The notes beneath the pieces were generated by a model. The model was not told the DNA's origin, ran no database searches, and saw only the letters and a list, made by a program, of their open reading frames with translations. Below, piece by piece: positions 53,046-62,860 of a stretch of 64,000 nt of DNA. Origin of the DNA: Adiantum capillus-veneris (taxonomy: Eukaryota > Streptophyta > Polypodiopsida > Polypodiales > Pteridaceae); contig CM043952.1 in the NCBI GenBank assembly GCA_014529385.2, positions 67,159,870-67,223,869 on the forward strand, read 5' to 3'. Numbering within the stretch: the first letter of the stretch is position 1; every line of letters begins with the position of its first letter. The position numbers were made by a program, and so were the translations under genes.

Positions 53046-53237
53046 TTTTGGGGTATAAAGCCCAATGTGGTCGCCCAGGTAAGTGGGCGGGCCACCAGGT
53101 ATGTACACATATTCTTTTGTAAAAACCTAACAAGAACTCACTATGCTCTACACATTACAGTAGAGCGAGTTCACCATATCGTAGTGCTCTTCTTCTCGCA
53201 CTCTCTCTCGCGTCACACTTCCGCTCGTACTCCTTCA
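53046..53237 (+). repeat. 3' LTR of element F
   Basis: 192 bp, about 10 substitutions from the 5' LTR, including the second base (TT instead of TG at the start). The end TCCTTCA is followed by TGTCC. Confidence 0.9.
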
Positions 53238-54575
53238 TGTCCAATGGTCAAACTTAGGGTAAATTGGATGCTTGTGGGAAGACTCAAAAGTCTTCCCACA
53301 TCCCTATGTAGGAGGGGGCGAGCCTTTTATGTAGGGGATGAGAGAGAAACACACACACACACACACACACACTCTTGCAAGCCCCATTTACACAAAGGGC
53401 ATAGTGGACACATGTCAGCTCCCTAGCCTAGTTTCTCCCAAGGTGCATTCAAATCCTATTGGATGGCCATAGAGGAGGACCAATGAGAATTAGGCTAGAG
53501 TAAATTTAGTTTGATTCATTTAAAAACACTTGATAAAAAAATCAATAGAAATTAAGCTCTCTAGAAGAACATTGGACAGTCTCCCAAGGGGTCCAATGAG
53601 CATTCAACAACCCAATGGCTTGGCTGATTCCTATCGGCTAGAAGACTAAGGGGTTTAATGAGAGTTTAATTGCATTATTTAAATACCTAATGCTCTCACA
53701 AAAGGGGAAAGGAGGACACATGTCACAAGGCTATCACTTATGCTTCTTAATTGTCATTGTCTAAGCTTTTCAGGGGCCTATAGGATGCCAGCATGAGTAA
53801 AAAGCATGAGGGGTCAACCAAGAGAGGGAGGAGGCTGATTTTGGCAAAGCATTATCACACACACACACACACACACACACAATCTCATGTGTGGAAGTAA
53901 AGAAGACTATCTCTCCTTCTCAAGGTTTAATGGAAATCTCATCATCTACTCCAAGCTTGTGAGAAGGAAGGCATACACCAAAAACTCTTGGATTTGTGAT
54001 GCAAATCCAACCAAGAGCCAAGCTCCAATGCATGCTCATCTCCTCTACCATTCTAATTACTAAGCTATTATGAGTGATTATGTGAGGAGACATAATTATT
54101 TCTTGTAAGAATACTCCTTCTTCCTCTTGATCTACTCTCATACCCTGCTAGCTCTCACCATCTTTGAAGGTGTGTGAGGTCTTGGGCCTGAGACCATGAG
54201 GAATTGATGTTGTGTTTTACAAGTGTGAGCTTGGTTCTTGAAGCTTCCATCTTCATTGCACCAATAAGTTATTGAAGGAACACAAAGTATTGTATTTTAA
54301 AATGTCTCCCTTGATGGGGGAAACTTATAATACAAAGCCTTTTGGAGGGGGGACCGGCTCCATGTAAATCCGGTCCTCAACTATTGTCAATAGCTTAATA
54401 TCTCTCTCTTTTTGAAGTATGGTTCATGCCTATCTAACTAGGTGTTATGATTTTTGTTGCTCTCTCCATTCAAGCACTCTTGCTATGCTCATTAGGAATC
54501 TATTCTATTGAAATGCTCACTATGGCTATGTTATTTTCTGCTACATACAAGTTACTAGACCGTTAAATGTTACAA
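53238..54575 (+). repeat. 3' LTR of element E, right part
   Basis: It resumes the E LTR after the F insertion and matches 34531-36240 with one internal deletion. It carries two CA microsatellites (53349-53371 and 53853-53880) that are absent or shorter in the 5' copy. It ends AAATGTTACA. No gene. Confidence 0.78.
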
Positions 54576-55671
54576 GCTCTATAAGGAGGCTTATTAGGTG
54601 GTGATCTCCCAGGTAGAAGCTCTATCTTATGGTCATTATATTCTCATTTTGGAGAGGTAACTCCATAGGATGTCATTGATAAAAACATCTTGGAATCTAT
54701 TTAGAAAATTAGACAACTCTCACTCCTCTTGATTCCTACCACTTTGATTTAATAAAACATTAGGATCATTATGGTCTTTTTGACAAAAATCATATACGCA
54801 AAAACTGAGCTTTTCATTGACTTATCAAAAGCAGGCGATTTTACAAGAGATATAGTATGATCCGACTCATTAGCAGCCATACACATGTTATTTTCCCTGT
54901 AGGTGAAATAAATTCTCCTTTCAAGGAACTTCATATTGGCAGCCATGCGGTTGATGGACCCATGGTTCCCCTAGGATAACATCCTCATGTTGGAGAGAGG
55001 AGATGAAAAAGTCCTCTTTGTCAATGTAGCTTTGGACAATTTCCCAATCAAAGGAGTAACGAAGGATTGTTGTCCCTCAAATCTCCATTAGCTGCCACAA
55101 TATCTCCCATATCGAAATCTTGTATGCCCAGCTTAGTGGCTAACTCCATTGATATGAGTTGTGAGTAGAGCCAAGTCAAATAGGATAAAAGCATCATGAT
55201 TCCTTACCTTTCCCCAAGCATAGAAAAGGGACGATCCTTTGAAATGAGTGTCCTCTTTTGGAGCTCTTTTGTTTCTTTTGGGGCAAGAACAATAGCCATG
55301 TCCTTGCTCCCCGCACTTGAAACATTTATGGTCTTTTCAAAAAACTTCTAACTCTTCAAGAGGGAGTTTATTTTTACCTTTGTAAACTTCTTTCTCCTTG
55401 GTCTTGTTGTTGTTGTTGTTGATAGAATTGCCTTGGGAAGAGTTTTGAGCATTGTTCTTCCCTCTAGGTTGATTTCAATCTTTAGTTTCCATGGGCTTAA
55501 AATTCCTTTTAGCCCCTTGTTGGAAACTAATTTGTGAAGCAACCACAGTATGGTGTATCACTTCAATGATGGTCCTAGGCCTTTGAGAGTTAACATACTT
55601 GGCCATATCTTCAGGTAGTCCTACACAAAATTGTTGCTTTTGTTTGACAAAGTCTATCTTTTGGTAGACGG
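54576..55671 (-). pseudogene. Chromovirus fragment H: gag, knuckle, protease
   Basis: Read on the minus strand from 55671: KIDFVKQKQQFCVGLPEDMA, VVASQISFQQGAKRNFKPME and CFKC-GEQGHGYCSCPK-like, with a frame break. A decayed protease follows with MAANMKFLERRIYFTYRE, then KSSVFAYMIFVK and FQDVFINDI. Each piece matches element E (37740-38900) at the protein level. Stops and shifts are frequent. The fragment ends at 54576 within the pre-RT segment, directly abutting E's 3' LTR end, and its other end is cut by the I LTR. Confidence 0.72.
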
Positions 55672-56825
55672 TGTCAGAAGTTTTTTGGAGCAAGGGATTG
55701 CGCATATGTACATACACATGCATGGTGCATCGAATAAAGAATTGCCCATTTTCCAGAGCCAGGTGGTTACGTGGGCCCCACATCTGTACAGGTAGGACAC
55801 CATGTACATAGTGCATCGATTTTCATTATTACCAGTACCAGTGTGTTTTTTCTACAATAATGAGGAGTTGGTAGCGCGTAAAAATTCTCGAGGAAGCTAT
55901 CCACGGGTCGACGACATGAGGTAAGCAGGTGCGTCCGATGGCATCTAGTGGCGTCAGGAGGGCGAATGGGGTCAATACTTGCACGCGGAGAAGTACGGAC
56001 ACAACGTGGATGTTTTTTTTGTGATAATTATGCAGAGAGGTCATCATAAGGACCACTTTTTTGGGCCACTCCACGTGGTGGCGGGATGCATTATTGAAAA
56101 GAAATGAGTGCCAAGTGTGCGTATGGATGCAAAAAGGTGACAACTATGCACTGAGAGGTCAGTTTTTGGCCTGTTCGGGGTCCGTTTGAGGTCATCTAAA
56201 AGGCCAAGGGTGCCCAAATAATAAATCTAAGTGTGGGAACTGAAAAAACTGAGAGAAGACCAGAAAAAACGTGGAGAGAAGAGGAGGAACAGCCGCAGGT
56301 GTGTTTTTGGGGTTTTTGGAGCCTGTTTTGGCCGTAAACTGCTCATCCGAGGTCGGATTTGAGCACTTCGACATTGTAGACTGGGGTTTTGGGCCGTTTT
56401 GGACGCGATGGCGCTGTCCATTTTGCCAAATTCCTCACTCTTTTTCTGCTGTTTTTGTTGTGTAAGTTTCTCCTATGAGCGAAGCTTCTGCTCCAGTTTG
56501 TGATTGTATCTGGCATATTTTACCCATATTGTGTGAGCTGCTTGCCCCATTGGTGTTGGCCCAAGATTTATTGTATCTAAACATCATAAATTCTCCTCTT
56601 TTGAGCTGAGTTTTTGAGTGTGTGTGTGTGTGTGTGTGTGTGTATCTCTCTGTGTGGAGTGGGTAAACGAATAGTCTCTCTCCTCTTGCTCCATTGGTGT
56701 GTTCCCTGTCTCAACCAGGTGGGTTGTATAAGCCGAGTGGTGCCCCATAGTTTGTATGTGTATCATCCCAAGAGTGTGTGTCGGGTCGTTATAGAGGCGT
56801 TCTCTGTGTTTTCATCCCGCTCACA
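55672..56825 (+). repeat. 5' LTR of element I
   Basis: 1154 bp, TGTCAGAAG to CCCGCTCACA. It matches both G LTRs and includes the segment the G 5' copy lacks. A TG microsatellite lies near 56617-56644. Confidence 0.88.
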
Positions 56826-57202
56826 TTCTTTTGGTGCCCCCACGGAGGATCTTCTTCGAGTACCTTCTGCTTCGAGCTTCAAGCTTCGAGATTCGGGATT
56901 ACAGGTTGTAGAATACAGGTTACAGGTTACACGGACAGGTATAGGTACAAGTGATTCACACAGGTACAGGTAGCTGGAGTACAGTGATATACTAGCAGTG
57001 GTGTCACATGCAGTTGTCGTGGGTATGCATCATTTGGCGCCTGTTTGAGCGCATTGTCTGCTGAATTGTACGTTACTTGTGGAAACTGCCATTGTACGCC
57101 TTTGTGGAGCCTACTTGGTTTTCTTTGGCAGTCCCAGCCATTTCTGAAACTTGGTCTGGAAGATAGTCATTTCTGAGACTTGACTATACGCGATTTGCAT
57201 TA

Positions 57203-57294
57203 GCCTTCGTGTGAGGGTCGATAGCGTGAGGTTTTATTGAGCTGGGGGATTCTCAAATGTGGAGATCCTTTCGGTGATACAGGTAGCTAGAGCA
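57203..57294 (+). repeat. Leader block shared with copia F (copy in I)
   Basis: GCCTTCGTGTGAGGGTCGAT through GGTGATACAGGT, nearly identical to 47947-48037 of element G and homologous to 42909-42993 of copia F. Confidence 0.88.
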
Positions 57295-57330
57295 CCCTTT
57301 TCGTGACCTCACCATAGGCTATGTACTAGT

Positions 57331-57522
57331 TGAAGGAGTACGAGCGGAAGTGCGACGCGACAGAGAGTGCGAGAAGAAGAGCACGACGATATGGTGAACT
57401 CGCTCTACTGTAATGTGTAGAGCATAGTGAGTTCTTATTAGGTTTTTACAAAAGAATATGTGTACATACCTGGCGGCCCGCCCACTTACCTGGGCGACCA
57501 CATTGGGCTTTATACCCCAACA
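57331..57522 (-). repeat. 3' LTR of element J
   Basis: Reverse complement of the F LTR, the same 192-bp length, from TGAAGGAGTACGAGCGG to CTTTATACCCCAACA on the plus strand. It is inserted after CTAGT (57326-57330) in element I's leader. Confidence 0.93.
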
Positions 57523-57536
57523 ACCTCCCACATAAA

Positions 57537-57858
57537 TGTAAAGAATGAGGATGCAAGAGAGATACACAAGACAAGCACAAAGCACACAGAGATGGAAAGC
57601 TTCTTCTTCTTCTTCACAGAAAAGAGAGTACAAAATGACTAAGTGCTAAAGCTGAAAAGTAGCACATATGTACATGCGGTCACTAAGTGTGAACTCGCTA
57701 GAAGCGTACTAGGCTGGCACTATAAGTGTAGTCCAGCTGTAGAATCACTGGCAGAGATCCTCCATGTCGGTCACCTAACGCGCTAGTGAGTAAATGCCGT
57801 AAGCGGCCAAGACCCGTAGTGGATGCCAGCTCAAGGTGTAGAGCTCGACATCTCAACA
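57537..57858 (-). repeat. 3' LTR of element K
   Basis: 322 bp, plus strand TGTAAAGAATGAGG to GACATCTCAACA. It differs from the other LTR at 4 sites. Confidence 0.94.
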
Positions 57859-59534
57859 CTCCCCCTCGAGCTCTGCATGTCGCAGAGTCCAAGCATAGTC
57901 CGGAAACGTCGAAGCTTCTCAGCTCCGAGGGCCTTGGTAAAGATATCCGCTATCTGCTCCTCTGTGCTGACGTAGACCAAGTCGATGTCGCCCGCCAACA
58001 CTGGCTCTCGAACGTAGTGGTAATGGACCTCTATGTGTTTGGTCCTGGCATGGAACACTGGGTTCCTAGCCAACTGCATGCTGCTGAGGTTGTCACAATG
58101 GATGAAAATCTGTTGGTCCACCTGCACTCCCAAGTCCTCAAGTAATGTGCGTAGCCAAGCTACCTCGCACGCCGCAACTGCTGCACCTCTGTACTCGGCC
58201 TTTGTGCTTGATAAAGCAACCGTAGGTTGCTTTTTGCTACTCCAAGTAACAGCAGCACTCCCAAAAGAGAACATGAAGCCACTCGTAGATCTCCTATCGA
58301 CAATGCTACCTGCCCAATCTGCATTTGTATACCCATACAATGCTAATGGTGCATCTGCTGCATAGAACAATGCGTAGTCAAGAGTACCTTGCACATACCT
58401 AAGTGTGCGTCGTACTCCATCCAAATGTGGCTTCCTCGGAAGCTGCATGAACTGACTCTCCAAGCCTACTGTGTAGCTCAAGTCTGGCCTCGTGATAGTC
58501 AAGTAGATTAGACTACCCACAATCTTCCTGTACATGTTGACATCCTCAACAACATCACCCTTCTCTGCACTCAGCTTTGCATTCACATCCAAGGGAATAG
58601 AAATTGGCTTACAATCAGCCATACCATACTTTGACAACATGTCCAAAGCATGCTGTCTCTGTGATAGCCATACACCCTCTGGAGTCCTGATCACCTCAAT
58701 GCCAAGAAAGTAGCGCAACTCGCCTAGATCTTTCATTTCAAACTCCTGTTTGAGAAGACCCTTCACATGGTCAATCTCCATAGCATTGTCACCAACAATA
58801 ATAAGGTCATCTACATATATGGTAATGACCACAATCCCCACATCACTCTCACGTACATAGAGTGAATGATTAGCATGAGCTCTCCTAAAACCAATACTGA
58901 CAAGATACTTGGCAATCCTGTCATACCATGCTCTAGAACCCTGCTTCAAACCATACAAAGCTTTGAGAAGTCTGCATACATAATCTGGGTAACCTAGATC
59001 GACATAACCAGGTGGCTGATCCATATACACTTCCTCTTGCAACTCACCATTCAAGAAGGCATTCTTTACATCCATTTGATGCATAATCCATCCTCTAGAT
59101 GGAGCCACTGCTATGACAGCTCTCACAGTCATCATCTTTGCCACTGGAGCAAAGGTCTCCTCATAGTCTATGCCATACGTCTGTGCATAACCCTTTGCAA
59201 CCATCCTTGCCTTGTGACTCTCAATGTTACCATCAGCCTTATGCTTGGTTTTATACACCCATTTACAGCCAATAGCTTTCTTGCCACTTGGCAATGGCAC
59301 CAACTCCCATGTGTCGTTTGCTTCCAATGCAGCCATCTCTTCATTCATTGCATCATCCCAATGCACATTTCCAACTGCATCCTCAAAACATGTGGGCTCC
59401 ACATCCTGTATCACCTTAGCCATGTAGGCTTGGTGATGCGCTAGATACCCATCATAAGTCAATTTCTGAACTGGATTTCTGACTCTATTATATTTGCACG
59501 GTCCTGGGTCACTCCTTTGCCCTCTAGCATCTTC
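57831..59534 (-). pseudogene. Copia RT and RNase H (element K)
   Basis: This part follows the internal TAA in the same frame; the first ATG after the stop is at 59462. RT reads GCKWVYKTKHKADGNIESHK, MDVKNAFLNGELQEEVYMDQ, YGLKQGSRAWYDRI and the active site YVDDLIIVGD. RNase H reads GYTNADWAGSIVDRRSTSGF, where the first Asp of the usual SDxDWAG is Asn (codon 58323-58325), then ALSSTKAEYRGA, HCDNLSSMQLARNPVFHART and EQIADIFTKALG. The final codons enter the 3' LTR, which starts at 57858 on this strand. Confidence 0.88.
57859..57870 (-). other. Polypurine tract of element K
   Basis: CTCGAGGGGGAG on the minus strand, immediately before the 3' LTR. Confidence 0.85.
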
Positions 59535-62180
59535 TTATACTTTCCTTACACCAGGTGTCCTGACAGTAGGAATTCCAAATTCTTCATCAAGACTTTGTTC
59601 AGAACCATCTGAATCCATGTCTACATGTGAAAAACCTAATGATGCATCAGCCATAAAGGGAGGTTCATCAACCTTTCCCTTTCCTTTTCGTGATACATTC
59701 CCTGTACCTGTTGGTGGAGTAACCTGCATACGTAGTCTACCATTCCATGGTTTCTCAACAGAGCCACGAGAAGAGGACTCTTGTGGTCCACTCAAAACCT
59801 GTGACTGTGGCCTCACATTTTGTACAACCACATCATCTTTTACATCAGCCCCAATAGTGCCATGTGCATTACTGTACCAGCTGCTCATCTCATCAAAGAC
59901 TACATCTCTGCTCACTCGTAATTCTCGTGTAGTAGGATTGTAGCACATGTACCCCTTTTTTTCAAGGGAATATCCCACAAGAATACATTTCTCTGCTTTA
60001 GGATCCAATTTCCTACGCAACTCATCTGGTACATGCACGTAAGCTATGCAGCCAAACACTTTCAAGTGTGCCAAATCAGGCTTTGTACCTGTAAACTTTT
60101 TCTCAGGTGTTACATCATGCACCGCAGCTGTAGGTGTCTTGTTCATAATGTACACAGCTGTATTTACGGCTTCAGCCCAGAAATAATGAGGCATGTTCTT
60201 CTCATTCATCAATGCACGTGCAACCTCTGCAATGTGCCTGTTTTTCCTTTTTGCGACCCCATTCTGTTGTGGAGTATATCTGCATGTAAACTGCCTGCGT
60301 ATACCATGCATTCTCATAAAATCTGAAAAATCATTGGAGAAGTACTCTCCCCCTCCATCTGAACTCAATGTCTTGATTTGCATATATGTCTCCTTCTCAA
60401 TCATGACTTTGAAGTCTTGAAAGTGACCAAACACTTCACTTTTGTTACGCATGAAGTAGACCCATACTTTCCTTGTATGGTCATCAATGAAAGAGACATA
60501 ATACCTGCAACCATGTATACTTGCAGTATCGGTTGGACCCCAAACATCTGTGTGCACCACCTCAAGTGGATTTTTACATACATTGCGCTCATGTGGAAAT
60601 GAGCCCTTTGACTGTTTTCCAAACTGGCATGCTGCACACACTTTATGCATACCATCCACCTTGAATTTGGGAAAACCTTTTACAATCTGTTTTGATTGCA
60701 TGCTGCGCAATCTCCACTCATTGACATGGCCAATGCGTTTGTGCCAAATGTCAACATCAGCCACAACACCTGTGCCGTGTGCAAATAATGCAGCTTTTAC
60801 CTCAGGCATGTCTACATTCAGCGTAAACATTCTGCCCACACATTTGCCCTCTGTGATCAGCTTACAGCCATTCTGGAAATCTTCTACATAACAGCCATTT
60901 GGATTGAAGCGAACCTGCAAACCCTGCTCAACCATTTTTCCAACAGAAACAAGATTCTTTGTAATGTTTGGGACATGAAGTACATCTGCTAAGTACTTTG
61001 ATTTCCCACTCTTTGTATTTAGAGGTATGTCCCCTACATGAGCAATGGGGTGAGCTGTTTCATCTCCTGTCTGCACATAGCCTGACACATCTGGTTTGCG
61101 CATATCTCTAAACCACTCTCCACGAGACGTCATGTGATTAGAGGCACCTGAATCCACATACCAAACATCATCTTGGGTGGAATTCTCTGCAGTCATTGTA
61201 TTCATTACATGTTGCATAACAAACATGCGCTCGTTTTTGCTGTCATATGCATCTCTGCTAGTAGATGCATAGTTGCCATGTTCTCTCTTTCCACTTGCTT
61301 TTCCCTTTGGACAGTCACGTGACATGTGACCTCTTTCACCACAAGTCCAACATTCTCTGCTATCTGGAGTATGTTGCTGCCTGCTTGATCCTGCACCACG
61401 ACCTCTTTGACTCCCCCTGCCTTGAGACTGGTTTCCCTTGCCACCTGTATTGTTTTGATTTAATTGACCTTCCAGAAATTGGCCCCTGCAACCCCTTGGG
61501 CCTCGACCACGACCTCTACCTCTACCTCTGTTGGAGTTAGAATAGAAGGCCTGTTCAGAATTATTTCTGCCATGAGAAGAAGATGTGTCAAGGTTCTTCT
61601 CCTCAAGAATAAGCATAGAAATCAAATCTTGGAACACGGGGATGTCGTCTCTTGTATTCATGGAAGACCTAAAATGTACATACTCATCTCCTAGACCATC
61701 CAAGCATGCACGGACAATGTCATCGTCTTCCACTGAGACTTTAATAGATCCAAGAGCCTCAATGATACTCTTGATCTTCAAAGCATAATCATTGATTGAG
61801 AGGTTGTTCCTCTTAACCTGATTTAGCTCCGACTTTAGTTGAAGCTTCCTGGCCTTGGTGTTCACCTCGAACACTCTGCCTAAGTTTCTCCATGCAATGG
61901 CGGGGGTTTCAGCATCCTGTAGATGGCCCATCATGCCATCTGTGATGCTCATAGAAAGCCAATACATCACTTTTCTCAGGCCTTGTTGCCAGTCCCTCAA
62001 AGCTTTCCTTTGTTCTGCTGTAGCATTTGCCTCGGGAATCTCTGGTTCCTTTTCATTGTCTCCTTCTACATAGTCCCAATAACCTTTTCCTTTTAGGAAA
62101 TTTGTTATTCTGAACTTCCATGCGGGGTAGTTATTTTTCTCAAGCTTCTCAGTAACAATCTGACTGAAACCGTCAGACAT
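59535..62180 (-). CDS. Copia gag, protease, integrase (element K), ends at internal stop
   Basis: An 881-residue frame starts MSDGFSQIVTEKLEKNNYPA. Gag ends in an RGRGRGRG-rich stretch and the knuckle CWTCGERGHMSRDC (about residue 276). Protease WYVDSGASNHMTS lies near 341. Pre-integrase IWHKRIGHVNEWRL, then integrase HTDVWGP (near 545) and SSDGGGEY (near 606). NGVAKRKNR near 643 has Lys where copia integrases have the catalytic Glu (codon at 60249-60251). The frame ends at a TAA (59535-59537) between integrase and RT, and the RT frame follows in phase, so this is a nonsense change rather than a normal end. Confidence 0.92.
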   Translation of the reverse strand: MSDGFSQIVTEKLEKNNYPAWKFRITNFLKGKGYWDYVEGDNEKEPEIPEANATAEQRKALRDWQQGLRKVMYWLSMSITDGMMGHLQDAETPAIAWRNLGRVFEVNTKARKLQLKSELNQVKRNNLSINDYALKIKSIIEALGSIKVSVEDDDIVRACLDGLGDEYVHFRSSMNTRDDIPVFQDLISMLILEEKNLDTSSSHGRNNSEQAFYSNSNRGRGRGRGRGPRGCRGQFLEGQLNQNNTGGKGNQSQGRGSQRGRGAGSSRQQHTPDSRECWTCGERGHMSRDCPKGKASGKREHGNYASTSRDAYDSKNERMFVMQHVMNTMTAENSTQDDVWYVDSGASNHMTSRGEWFRDMRKPDVSGYVQTGDETAHPIAHVGDIPLNTKSGKSKYLADVLHVPNITKNLVSVGKMVEQGLQVRFNPNGCYVEDFQNGCKLITEGKCVGRMFTLNVDMPEVKAALFAHGTGVVADVDIWHKRIGHVNEWRLRSMQSKQIVKGFPKFKVDGMHKVCAACQFGKQSKGSFPHERNVCKNPLEVVHTDVWGPTDTASIHGCRYYVSFIDDHTRKVWVYFMRNKSEVFGHFQDFKVMIEKETYMQIKTLSSDGGGEYFSNDFSDFMRMHGIRRQFTCRYTPQQNGVAKRKNRHIAEVARALMNEKNMPHYFWAEAVNTAVYIMNKTPTAAVHDVTPEKKFTGTKPDLAHLKVFGCIAYVHVPDELRRKLDPKAEKCILVGYSLEKKGYMCYNPTTRELRVSRDVVFDEMSSWYSNAHGTIGADVKDDVVVQNVRPQSQVLSGPQESSSRGSVEKPWNGRLRMQVTPPTGTGNVSRKGKGKVDEPPFMADASLGFSHVDMDSDGSEQSLDEEFGIPTVRTPGVRKV

Positions 62181-62446
62181 CTTGAAGCACTAAGACAAAA
62201 TAGCTGCAATCTGCAAAAACCTGCAAATCTGCTGAACCTGCTATCGTGGTACCTGTAACGCTTTCTACACTCAACGAGTGTCCACAATCAAGCGTACATA
62301 CAACCACTGTACTTGTAAAGTAAATCTCTGTATACTGCACTTTGGAGACCTGTTCAAAAACTTGTGCAAAAAACCCCTAAAATTGCATCTGGTCGTGGAT
62401 TGCGAACGAAGGGATTGTGATGCTCTTGCTCTCTTGCCTGCACCAG
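62181..62446 (-). other. Leader of element K
   Basis: Untranslated stretch of about 270 bases between primer site and gag. Nothing further is recognised in it, and the block shared by F and G is absent. Confidence 0.7.
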
Positions 62447-62458
62447 GCTCTGATACCA
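62447..62458 (-). other. Primer-binding site of element K
   Basis: TGGTATCAGAGC on the minus strand, directly after the LTR end, is the perfect initiator-Met form. Confidence 0.95.
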
Positions 62459-62780
62459 TGTAAAGAATGAGGATGCAAGAGAGCTACACAAGACAAGCAC
62501 AAAGCACACAGAGATGGAAAGCTTCTTCTTCTTCTTCACAGAAAAGAGAGTACAAAATGACTAAGTGCTAAAGCTGAAAAGTAGCACATATGTACATGCG
62601 GTCACTAAGTGTGAACTCGCTAGAAGCGTACTAGGCTGGCACTATAAGTGTAGTCCAGCTGTAGAATCACTGGCAAAGATCCTCCGTGTCGGTCACCTAA
62701 CGCGCCAGTGAGTAAATGCCGTAAGCGGCCAAGACCCGTAGTGGATGCCAGCTCAAGGTGTAGAGCTCGACATCTCAACA
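62459..62780 (-). repeat. 5' LTR of element K
   Basis: 322 bp, same ends as 57537-57858. It is followed on the plus strand by TTAAA, the target duplication. Confidence 0.94.
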
Positions 62781-62860
62781 TTAAAGTCCAATGTGGTACT
62801 TTAAGTGTGAGAGAAGCTACTATACAAGCTAATATACAAGAGATGTAGAGAAGTGATGTA

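Larger units (their letters stand above)
42089..53237 (+). mobile_element. Ty1/copia element F (interrupted by Ty3 G)
   Basis: It has 192-bp LTRs at both ends (about 10 differences by eye) and near-matching target duplications TGTCT (42084-42088) and TGTCC (53238-53242). It also has an initiator-Met-type primer site, a long leader, gag, protease, integrase, RT and RNase H. Element G is inserted in the RT. It sits in the 3' LTR of chromovirus E. Element J (57331-64000) belongs to the same family. Two stops and one frameshift in gag-pol make it defective. Confidence 0.93.
34495..54575 (+). mobile_element. Chromovirus (Ty3 with chromodomain) element E
   Basis: A plus-strand Ty3 element has a long 5' LTR, a degraded Met-type primer site, gag, protease, RT, RNase H and integrase. 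It ends in a chromodomain, the defining mark of chromoviruses. Its 3' LTR is split by copia F (42089-53237). Numerous frame breaks make it defective. Left of the 5' LTR lies D, and right of the 3' LTR lies fragment H, so the flanks do not give a matching target duplication and later rearrangement is likely. Confidence 0.8.
55672..57330 (+). mobile_element. Ty3 element I: 5' LTR and leader (family of G)
   Basis: An LTR copy (55672-56825) is followed by the primer region TTTTGGTGCCCCCACGGAGG and a leader that tracks G's up to GGCTATGTACTAGT at 57330. There copia J is inserted. The rest of I should lie beyond the right edge. It is inserted in the gag of fragment H. Confidence 0.85.
57537..62780 (-). 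mobile_element. Ty1/copia element K
   Basis: A complete minus-strand copia element of 5244 bp has 322-bp LTRs differing at 4 positions by eye. It has an initiator-Met primer site, a polypurine tract, and 5-bp duplications ATAAA (57532-57536) and TTAAA (62781-62785) with one mismatch. It is inserted in J. Gag-pol is one frame with a single internal stop plus changes at catalytic positions. Confidence 0.95.

Noticed and set aside
53340-53426. Open frame encoding His-Thr repeats near the CA microsatellite
   Set aside because: It is a translation of a dinucleotide repeat within the E 3' LTR and has no homologue in the 5' LTR frame.
53238-54575. Independent solo LTR rather than E's 3' LTR
   Set aside because: Sequence before F's insertion (to 42088) and after it (from 53238) is joined by the TGTC duplication, so this LTR continues E's 3' end.
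56584-56766. Minus-strand frame rich in His-Thr within the I LTR
   Set aside because: Product of the TG microsatellite in a noncoding LTR; G's LTR copies do not keep the frame.
59037-59444. Plus-strand open frame of 135 residues
   Set aside because: Opposite-strand shadow of element K's RT, with no independent support.
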